From JBLHKE01 sp047619485 (lineage in GTDB: Bacteria > Verrucomicrobiota > Verrucomicrobiia > Verrucomicrobiales > DEV007), in assembly GCA_047619485.1 (NCBI GenBank), contig JBLHKE010000154.1, positions 1-12,506 of the forward strand: a stretch of 12,506 bases of DNA, in the 5' to 3' direction. The notes under the pieces are model-generated. The model did no database searches and had not been told where the DNA came from. It worked only from the letters and a program-made list of their open reading frames with translations. A program made the translations under genes and the position numbers. Of the stretch, positions 6,286 through 12,506 are shown in pieces (the first letter of the stretch is position 1; each line of letters begins with the position of its first letter).

Positions 6286-8763
6286 ATGAATCCTCCAGTT
6301 CGAATCCTCACAGCACTATGCTTGATCTCCTCGTCGTGCTTGGCTGCGGAGCTGCCGGACACGGCAAGCGCATTCGTCCAGAAACACTGCGCAGAGTGCC
6401 ACGACGAGTCAACGTCCAAGGGCGATTTCCGCATTGATCTGCTCGGCAATGATCTCGCCAACAAGGCGCACCACAAACGTTGGGCTCGCGTTTTTGAGCG
6501 AGTTCAGAACGGGGAAATGCCACCGGCGAAGAAGAAGGATGGGCCGAGTGCCGTGGAAAAGGAACCGGCCTTGCAGGCGCTGAGGCTGGCGTTCAATGAT
6601 CAGGCAAAGGCAAACCGTGGCGACGGTGGCCGAGTGCGCACGCGTCGGCTGAACCGGCTGGAGTACGAGAATACCGTCCGTGATTTGTTGGGAATCTACA
6701 CGCCGCTGCAAGATCTCTTGCCGCAGGACGACCTCGCTGATGGGTTCAGCAACAACACCGGGGCGCTGAGCATCTCGCCAGTTCACATTCAGCAATACAT
6801 GGCGGCGGCTGATCGCGCCTTGCAGGACGCGACGTTCCCGCAGGCACAGCCCGAGACGAAGGCGCATCGCTTCTCCTACAACCATGAGGTCGAGAAGCCA
6901 TTTCACGGCCACGCGCACAACCAGTTGCAGTGCAATCTGCGCGGCGAGGATCTGCACTTTTTCCTGCCGACGCACATCGAAGTCCCGGCTTACTTGCGCC
7001 AGTTCGAGAAGCTCACCAGGCAGACGCCGGGCTTGTATCGGATCAAGATCACGACCGAGGCTCGCGATACCAAGGACGGCGAAGATCTCTGCTACAGCGT
7101 CTGGCTTGCAGGGGGCGGAAAGCGGCGTGAGTTGATCGGCTATTTCGATGCCCTCCTCAATAAGTCGACCTCAATCGAGCTGGCTCACTATTTCCAGCAC
7201 AACGAGACGATCATTGTCGCGCCGTATCGCATGTCCAAGATTCGCACCGACTCGGGCTACAGCGTCTACCTCCCCGACAAGCAGGAGAAGATCCCAAAGG
7301 GCTGGCACCACATCAATAATCCCAAGCCGCCGATCCCTACTGTCGGCCCCGCTTTGGTAGTGAAGCCGGTCGAGATCACCGGGCCGTTGTTCGCAAGTTG
7401 GCCGCCAGCGGGGCATCGTTTGCTGTATGGGGAAGGGGACTTATCTGCCAAGGTTGAGGCCGCCAAGACGCAGCTCTCCAGCTTCATGAGTCGCGCATTC
7501 CGCCGCCCGGTTCGCGATGACGAACTCGACAATTACCACGCTCTCGTTGAAACGCGGCTGGAGCGTGGCGAGAGCTTCGAAGCGGCGATGAACGCGGCCC
7601 ACCGTGCGGTTTTGTGTTCGCCGAATTTTCTTTTTCTGGTGGAAGATCAACCGCAGCTGGATGGTTTCGAGTTAGCATCACGGCTGTCGTATTTCCTGTG
7701 GCGAACTTCGCCGGATGCGAGGCTGCGCGAACTCGCGGCGAAAGGTGAGTTGTCAAAGCCTGACGTCCTGCGCCGCGAAACCGAACGCCTGATCGCTTCG
7801 CCGCGTTTCGAGGCCTTCATCGATGATTTCCTCAATCACTGGCTAAACCTGCGAGAGATCAATTCGACCACGCCGGACCGAGATCTGTATCCTGAATATT
7901 TCGTGAACTACGGCGACGGGACGCAGGACGGTCTGCTACACGATTCGATCATCGGGGAGACACGCGCCTTCGTGCGCGACATGATTACGCGCGATCTCGG
8001 GATCGGGACATTGGTCAAATCGCCGCACGCCTTCCTCAACCAACGCCTCGCCGAGCACTATGAACTCCCGCCGTTAAAAGGCGCCAAGCTACGCCGAGTC
8101 GCGCTACCGGTTGAGAGCGTGCGCGGCGGTTTGTTAACGCAGGCGAGCGTGCTCAAGGTGACCGCAAATGGTGCCAACACCTCGCCGGTGGTGCGTGGCG
8201 TCTGGATTCTAGAACGGATTCTCGGAACGCCAGCGCCCCCTCCGCCGCCTACGGCCGGTTCGATCGAGCCCGACACCCGCGGCGCGACCACCATTCGTGA
8301 ACAGCTCGCCAAACACAAAACCAGCAAGACCTGCGCCAGCTGTCATCAGAAGATCGACCCGCCCGGTTTCGCCTTGGAGTCGTTCGATCCGGTCGGTCAA
8401 TACCGCGATTTCTACAGGACCACCGAGACCGGCGAGAAGTTGGACGAGGTGCGGACATGGTACGGAGCGCACTACGGCCATGTGAAATATCTCAAGGGCG
8501 CGGATGTCGATTCCAGCTCGATTTTACCCGATGAAACAGAAGTCGCGGACATCCGGGCTTACAAAGATATTTTGGCATCGAGGCCGGAGATGATCGCCCG
8601 CAATGTGGTCGGCAAGCTCGTCACCTATTCGACCGGCGTCCACACCAGACCGGGCGATGCGCTCGCGATTGATGCCATACTGAAACGCGCCGAGCCGAAG
8701 AAATTTGGCTTGAAAACACTGATCCTAGAAACGGTGCAGAGCGAGCTGTTTACCCACAAGTAA
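6286..8763 (+). CDS. Cytochrome c protein with DUF1587/1595/1592/1588/1585 domains
   Basis: This 825-residue exported protein starts with a Sec signal (MNPPVRILTALCLISSSCLAA, cut near residue 21). A planctomycete cytochrome c domain follows (about 25-110) with heme motif CAECH at 35-39. DUF1587 is at about 116-180 (RRLNRLEYENTVRDLLGI). A beta-rich stretch (about 195-385) looks like a ligand-binding sandwich and ends in GPLFASWPPAGHRLLYG. DUF1595 is at about 387-450 (SRAFRRPVRDDEL), DUF1592 at about 452-580 (FELASRLSYFLWRTSPD), DUF1588 at about 609-710 (RGGLLTQASVL, then a run of five prolines) with a second heme-type motif CASCH at 683-687, and DUF1585 at about 760-824 (IARNVVGKLVTYSTG, QSELF). 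All canonical domains are present in canonical order and the length is typical. A DUF1552 gene, its usual partner, follows after 12 nt. An electron-transfer role in the periplasm is inferred from the two heme sites; the substrate is unknown. Confidence 0.93.
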   Translation: MNPPVRILTALCLISSSCLAAELPDTASAFVQKHCAECHDESTSKGDFRIDLLGNDLANKAHHKRWARVFERVQNGEMPPAKKKDGPSAVEKEPALQALRLAFNDQAKANRGDGGRVRTRRLNRLEYENTVRDLLGIYTPLQDLLPQDDLADGFSNNTGALSISPVHIQQYMAAADRALQDATFPQAQPETKAHRFSYNHEVEKPFHGHAHNQLQCNLRGEDLHFFLPTHIEVPAYLRQFEKLTRQTPGLYRIKITTEARDTKDGEDLCYSVWLAGGGKRRELIGYFDALLNKSTSIELAHYFQHNETIIVAPYRMSKIRTDSGYSVYLPDKQEKIPKGWHHINNPKPPIPTVGPALVVKPVEITGPLFASWPPAGHRLLYGEGDLSAKVEAAKTQLSSFMSRAFRRPVRDDELDNYHALVETRLERGESFEAAMNAAHRAVLCSPNFLFLVEDQPQLDGFELASRLSYFLWRTSPDARLRELAAKGELSKPDVLRRETERLIASPRFEAFIDDFLNHWLNLREINSTTPDRDLYPEYFVNYGDGTQDGLLHDSIIGETRAFVRDMITRDLGIGTLVKSPHAFLNQRLAEHYELPPLKGAKLRRVALPVESVRGGLLTQASVLKVTANGANTSPVVRGVWILERILGTPAPPPPPTAGSIEPDTRGATTIREQLAKHKTSKTCASCHQKIDPPGFALESFDPVGQYRDFYRTTETGEKLDEVRTWYGAHYGHVKYLKGADVDSSSILPDETEVADIRAYKDILASRPEMIARNVVGKLVTYSTGVHTRPGDALAIDAILKRAEPKKFGLKTLILETVQSELFTHK

Positions 8764-8775
8764 AGAATCACCACG

Positions 8776-10101
8776 ATGAAAACCCAAATCCCCCGTCGCC
8801 TGTTCCTGAAGAGCTCTGGCATCTCCTTGGCCCTGCCCATGCTCGAGTCGATGTTGCCGACACGCGCTCGCGCGGCCGCCGATACGACAACGCCGCCGAG
8901 GCGCATGGTTTGCATCGGAGTGCCCTTCGGCTTCGAACCCACGGCCTTCGTGCCCTTGAAGACCGGGCGCGACTACCAGATGCCCTCGCACCTGAAGCAC
9001 ATCGAGGAGTTTCGCGATGACTTCACGATCATGAGCGGGCTGAGCCACCCCAACACGGGTGGCGGCGGCCACAAAGCGGAAGCAGTCATGCTGACCGGAG
9101 CTCCCTATCCTGACTATTCCCACAATCTGAAAAACACGATCTCGGTCGACCAGGCCTTCGCCAGTCACGTGCGCGGGCAGACGCGATACGAGAGCCTTTG
9201 TCTGACCACCTATTCCGGCTCGCTATCATCGACGGCGAACGGCGTCTCGATCCCTGCGATCGATCGTCCGTCAGAGGTGTTCAAGAAACTGTTTCTCGCG
9301 TCGACCCCAGCACAGGCGGCGCAGGAGATTCGCAAGATCGACGAGGGCCGGAGCATGCTCGACTTCGTCAGCGCTGAAGCGAAGCAGCTGAACACCAAGA
9401 TCAGCACCGCCGACCGACACCGGGTCGATGAGTATTTCGAATCGGTGCGCGATGTCGAACGGCAGTTGAAGATGTCGCGCGAGTGGGTCAATCGGCCGAA
9501 GCCCGAGCCGATCGGTAACGCGCCGCACGACATCGCTAATAACGCGCAGCAGACGGCGAAATTCCGCCTCATGGTCGATATGATCCATCTCGCGCTGGTG
9601 ACGGATTCGACCCGCGCGATCAGCATCCGGACTTTCGGGATGCACCACGATCTGTCGCACCACGGCAAGGAAGCGAAAAAACTCGAAGCCTGCCGCAAGG
9701 TGGAGTTGGAGTTGATCCAAGTTTACGGCGGGCTGTTGCGCAAGCTCAAGGAATCGAAAGAGGGATCCGGCACGCTGCTCGACGGAACGATGGTGATGAT
9801 GATGAGCAATTTGCGCGACGGCAACACGCACTGGACCTACAACCTGCCAGCCATCCTCGCCGGAGGAGGTTTCAAGCACGGGCAACATCTGGCCTTCAAC
9901 CAACCGTACCTTGGCGAGGTCGCGACCGAGCTGAATCCCCCCGAAGGAAAGCCGGCGAATGCGCCAAAGAAGATCCCGATGATGGGGAAAGACCAGCAAC
10001 CGCTGTGCAATCTTTACACCTCGATGTTGCAGCGCGGCGGTGTCGAGACCGAGCGTTTTAGCACCGCGACCGGGCGGCTGAACGGGCTAGAATTTGCCTA
10101 G
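8776..10101 (+). CDS. Tat-exported DUF1552 protein
   Basis: This 441-residue protein begins with a twin-arginine signal, PRRLFLKSSG with Arg7-Arg8, a hydrophobic run ISLALPMLESML, and a likely cut after ARA at residue 33. The body is a full-length DUF1552 domain: RRMVCIGVPFGFEPTAFVP near the mature start, SGLSHPNTGGGGHKAE, RYESLCLTTYSGSLS, DRHRVDEYFESVRDVERQL and MMSNLRDGNTHWTYNLPAIL. DUF1552 resembles DUF1501 in size, Tat export and pairing with a cytochrome partner. I regard it as the functional counterpart of DUF1501 in this second module, with unknown biochemical activity. The gene starts 12 nt after the stop of the DUF1592-type gene. The intervening bases (agaatcaccacg) contain no Shine-Dalgarno sequence, so translational coupling is plausible. 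Confidence 0.92.
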   Translation: MKTQIPRRLFLKSSGISLALPMLESMLPTRARAAADTTTPPRRMVCIGVPFGFEPTAFVPLKTGRDYQMPSHLKHIEEFRDDFTIMSGLSHPNTGGGGHKAEAVMLTGAPYPDYSHNLKNTISVDQAFASHVRGQTRYESLCLTTYSGSLSSTANGVSIPAIDRPSEVFKKLFLASTPAQAAQEIRKIDEGRSMLDFVSAEAKQLNTKISTADRHRVDEYFESVRDVERQLKMSREWVNRPKPEPIGNAPHDIANNAQQTAKFRLMVDMIHLALVTDSTRAISIRTFGMHHDLSHHGKEAKKLEACRKVELELIQVYGGLLRKLKESKEGSGTLLDGTMVMMMSNLRDGNTHWTYNLPAILAGGGFKHGQHLAFNQPYLGEVATELNPPEGKPANAPKKIPMMGKDQQPLCNLYTSMLQRGGVETERFSTATGRLNGLEFA

Positions 10102-10130
10102 AATATGTGCAACATAGAACCAAATTCATC

Positions 10131-11072
10131 ATGAAAACCTACCTAAAACTCATCCTCCTCGCGATATCTGCATCGATCACCGTCCTCAGTGCTTCACAAG
10201 CGGCCGAGCGGGACATCTTCGGCTATGAGGCTCAGCGATCCGCTCCTGAAAAGGTCACCAAGATCGTGTTCATCGGCGATGCCGGAACCCATGGTTCGCG
10301 CGGGAACCACGAGTTTGTCGCCGGCTTCATTCTGATGGCGCGGGCCTTGCACGATGCTTACCCCGACGTGCACGCGGTGGTGCACTCATCGAAGGCTTGG
10401 CCCAAGGACCTCTCGCACGCGGATGCGATCATAGTCGGTCTCAACCACGGTGAACGCGCGGGTAAAGACGAGCAGATCGGCAAGGCGATGGCACGAGGGG
10501 CAGGCTTCATGGCGGTGCATTTCGGCGTCGAGGTCAACATCGGCCTCGCGGCGAAAAACTACCTCGATTGGATGGGCGGATACTTCGAGACCGGTTGGTC
10601 GGTGAACCCGTGGTGGGAGCCAGAATTCAAAGCGTTCAGCGAGCATCCCACCGCGCGCGGCCTGAAGCCTTTCACGCTCCGCGACGAATGGTATTACCAC
10701 ATGCGCTTCAAGAATGACATGAAGGGCGTCACGCCGGTGCTTTCGGCGGTGGCACCACTCGGCACCGTGAGAGAGGAGAAGTCGGATCGGGGAGGCAACG
10801 CAGATGTTTTCAAGGCGGTCAAGGAAGGCAAGTCGCAACACATGGCATGGGCGTATGATCGCCCCGGCGGCGGAAGGGGCTTTGGCTTCACTGGCCTGCA
10901 CGTGCATGCCAATCTCGCCAACGATAGCTTCCGCAAATGCCTGATCAACGGTGCCGCGTGGGCTGCCAAGCTTGAGATTCCCAAGGATGGAGTTGCGTCG
11001 AAAACGCCGAGTGAAGACGATCTCAAGAAGCTGATCGAAAAAGCGATTGCCACCATCGATTCGGGGAAGTAG
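10131..11072 (+). CDS. Secreted ThuA-like protein
   Basis: I start this 313-residue protein at the ATG at 10131, because it opens a good Sec signal (MKTYLKLILLAISASITVLS, cut near SQA-A at 24/25). An in-frame GTG at 10107 would add eight polar residues before it. The mature protein is a ThuA-like domain, a class I glutamine amidotransferase-like fold first named for trehalose utilisation. Visible landmarks are KIVFIGDAGTHGSRGNHEFV (His54 and His60), DAIIVGLNHGERAG, GAGFMAVHFGVEV, a Trp/Tyr-rich stretch WMGGYFETGWSVNPWWEPEF, and GFGFTGLHVHANLANDSFRK near the end. The last ~35 residues are charged and helical, outside the usual domain. It lies 29 nt after the DUF1552 stop and is probably in the same operon. 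ThuA-like proteins are often next to or fused with sorbosone-dehydrogenase-like propellers in PVC bacteria, as here. A role in modifying or oxidising sugars is inference. Confidence 0.9.
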   Translation: MKTYLKLILLAISASITVLSASQAAERDIFGYEAQRSAPEKVTKIVFIGDAGTHGSRGNHEFVAGFILMARALHDAYPDVHAVVHSSKAWPKDLSHADAIIVGLNHGERAGKDEQIGKAMARGAGFMAVHFGVEVNIGLAAKNYLDWMGGYFETGWSVNPWWEPEFKAFSEHPTARGLKPFTLRDEWYYHMRFKNDMKGVTPVLSAVAPLGTVREEKSDRGGNADVFKAVKEGKSQHMAWAYDRPGGGRGFGFTGLHVHANLANDSFRKCLINGAAWAAKLEIPKDGVASKTPSEDDLKKLIEKAIATIDSGK

Positions 11073-11124
11073 TGGATCATTTTCCGCTCAGCCGATTTCA
11101 ATAAAACCAACGCCAAAATTATCT

Positions 11125-12506
11125 ATGAAGTATTCCCCCGGATCAAAAATCGTTTACCTAGCGATCGTAGTCGCGTGTCTCGGCGCGGTAAACTTTGCCT
11201 TCGGCGCCAAAAAAGACCCGACCGATGTGACGGCGAAAGTCGCGGCCGCCGTGAAGGACGAAAGCCTCAATATTACGGCCGGAAACGAGCTTTTCGGAGA
11301 TACCGCCCCGGGTGTCCCCAAGAAATTGACCGTGGAATACCGCATCGGTGAAGATACGTCCACGCGCGAAGTGGGAGAGAACGCGCGGCTGGCGATTGCC
11401 GCTCCAGCTGGGAAAAGGCTCACCATCCTCAAGGCAAATTACGGTCCGGCGGACGGATCGAAGCCGGTGAATGTCGCCGACCTAACGGAGGATCCCGGCG
11501 AAGTATTGGACACGCTCCCGGGTTTCGAAATTGAGCATGTCCTTTCCGCGGATGGAGCGAAGAACGGCTCGTGGATTTCCATGGCGAAGGATCCGAAAGG
11601 TCGGTTACTGCTCGGAGGCCAGCGCGGTCAGGCCATCACCCGGGTCACGTTGAAAGACGGCAAGGTTGCTAAAGAAGAAATCCTCAACATCCCGGTGACC
11701 GAGGCGATGGGCATGCTCTACGTTGGCAATGTTCTCTATATCAATGGCCACGGTAGCCGCGGGTTCGCGCTCTACCGCTGCAAGGACACCAAGGGCAACG
11801 ACAGTTACGATGACGTGGAGTTTCTCCGCGAGTGGCCGGGAGGATCGGGCGAGCACGGCGCGCACGGGCTGGTGCTCGGCCAGGATAAAATGCTCTACGT
11901 GGTGAACGGAAACTTTACCGCCGTGCCGAAAGATCTCGTCGATAGCTCACCCCACCGCAATTACGGTGACGACCTCGCACTCAAGCGCGCCGAGGACGGC
12001 AACGGATTTGGCGCGGGGGCAAAACCACCCGGTGGCTACGTGGTGCGGATGGATCTCGATGGCAAAAACGCCGAGATGTTCGCCGCTGGCCAGCGCAACA
12101 ATTACGACATCGCCTTCAATGCTGACGGCGAACTGTTCGGCTTCGATAGCGACATGGAATGGGATTGGGGATCGCCTTGGTACCGTCCGGTACGCGTGTT
12201 CCATTCGGTGCGCGGGGGCGATCACGGATATCGCGAAGGCAGCGCGAAGTGGCCGGAGTATTACGCCGACAGCTACCCGGCATCGGTGAATATCGGCATC
12301 GGGTGTCCGACCGGCGTGGACTTTGGAACCGGTGCCAAGTTCCCTGCCAAATACCAGAAGGCATTCTACATCTGCGACTGGACTTACGGTCGTCTAATCG
12401 CGGTTCACCTGAAACCGGACGGAGCCAGCTACGTCGGCACGTGGGAAAATTTCGTTGCGCCGAAATCGCTGAAAACCAAAGTGGGTCGAGTTCCGCTCAA
12501 TCTCAC
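11125..12506 (+). CDS. Exported sorbosone-dehydrogenase-like beta-propeller protein, C-terminus cut by window edge
   Basis: The frame opens at ATG 11125 and is uninterrupted to the right edge, 460 codons. Residues 1-28 are a Sec signal (KIVYLAIVVACLGAVNFAFG). Residues about 35-125 form a small beta-rich domain with LTVEYRIGEDTSTREV and RLTILKANYGPADGSKPVNV, which reminds me of DUF3395, the C-terminal domain of DnaJC11-like proteins. From about 133 (GFEIEHVLS) a beta-propeller of the kind annotated as membrane-bound or sorbosone dehydrogenase begins. Repeated strands include DPKGRLLLGGQ, GMLYVGNVLYINGHGS, GLVLGQDKMLYVVNG, NYDIAFNADGELFGFDSDME and FYICDWTYGRLIAV. A heme c domain commonly closes such proteins; no CxxCH appears in the visible part, so it would lie outside. 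The gene follows the ThuA-like gene by 52 nt. An oxidoreductase role, possibly PQQ-type, is inference from the family. Confidence 0.85.
   Translation, partial: MKYSPGSKIVYLAIVVACLGAVNFAFGAKKDPTDVTAKVAAAVKDESLNITAGNELFGDTAPGVPKKLTVEYRIGEDTSTREVGENARLAIAAPAGKRLTILKANYGPADGSKPVNVADLTEDPGEVLDTLPGFEIEHVLSADGAKNGSWISMAKDPKGRLLLGGQRGQAITRVTLKDGKVAKEEILNIPVTEAMGMLYVGNVLYINGHGSRGFALYRCKDTKGNDSYDDVEFLREWPGGSGEHGAHGLVLGQDKMLYVVNGNFTAVPKDLVDSSPHRNYGDDLALKRAEDGNGFGAGAKPPGGYVVRMDLDGKNAEMFAAGQRNNYDIAFNADGELFGFDSDMEWDWGSPWYRPVRVFHSVRGGDHGYREGSAKWPEYYADSYPASVNIGIGCPTGVDFGTGAKFPAKYQKAFYICDWTYGRLIAVHLKPDGASYVGTWENFVAPKSLKTKVGRVPLNL

Noticed and set aside
9271..9999. 242-codon open frame on the minus strand inside the DUF1552 gene
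   Set aside because: It is antisense to a full-length conserved protein; the composition is typical of a complementary-strand shadow.
10107..10130. GTG at 10107 as the start of the ThuA-like gene
   Set aside because: The added residues MQHRTKFI precede a complete signal peptide, and there is no ribosome-binding site; ATG at 10131 is better.
11073..11124. Terminator between the ThuA-like gene and the propeller gene
   Set aside because: No stem-loop with a T-run is visible in the 52-nt gap, so the genes may be co-transcribed.

Overview
The window is a GC-rich stretch from a bacterium of the PVC group, most likely a verrucomicrobium and less likely a planctomycete. The evidence is the protein content. 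Paired gene families nearly confined to these phyla occur here: planctomycete-type cytochrome c with DUF1549/DUF1553, DUF1501, the DUF1587-1592-1588-1585 cytochromes, DUF1552, ThuA-like proteins and a sorbosone-dehydrogenase-like propeller. The starts also generally lack a Shine-Dalgarno sequence. No rRNA, tRNA, CRISPR, transposase or phage gene is visible.

Layout. (1) 1-170, minus strand: the start of a secreted DUF1593 / nucleoside-hydrolase-like protein that runs off the left edge. (2) 171-470: a divergent intergenic region with no supportable gene. (3) 471-4841, plus strand: a two-gene module, a di-heme DUF1549-DUF1553 protein followed 12 nt later by a Tat-exported DUF1501 protein. (4) 4848-6203, minus strand: a decayed second copy of the same kind of module, of a different subfamily. 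It is reduced to domain fragments by a 5' truncation, an internal deletion with a stop, a single-base frameshift, and a deletion that fuses the DUF1553 remnant in frame to the DUF1501 C-terminus. It contains an 18-nt tandem repeat and ends at a 25-nt hairpin repeat. (5) 6286-12506, plus strand: a probable operon of a di-heme DUF1587/1595/1592/1588/1585 protein, a Tat-exported DUF1552 protein, a ThuA-like protein, and a long propeller protein cut by the right edge. The last two have 29- and 52-nt gaps before their starts.

How the genes work together (inference). All six intact or edge-cut genes encode proteins with a Sec or Tat export signal. Two parallel cassettes each pair a large c-type-cytochrome protein with a Tat-exported partner: DUF1549/1553 with DUF1501, and DUF1592-type with DUF1552. 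The adjacent ThuA-like and propeller proteins resemble families linked to sugar oxidation. The locus therefore looks like periplasmic machinery for oxidising or breaking down complex carbohydrate. No substrate can be read from the sequence, and biochemical roles for most of these families are not established.

The best observations here are the decayed convergent module with its mappable deletion scars, the hairpin at its border, the fusion of a DUF3395-like domain to a propeller, and the general lack of Shine-Dalgarno sequences. I found no clear evidence of a wholly new system.
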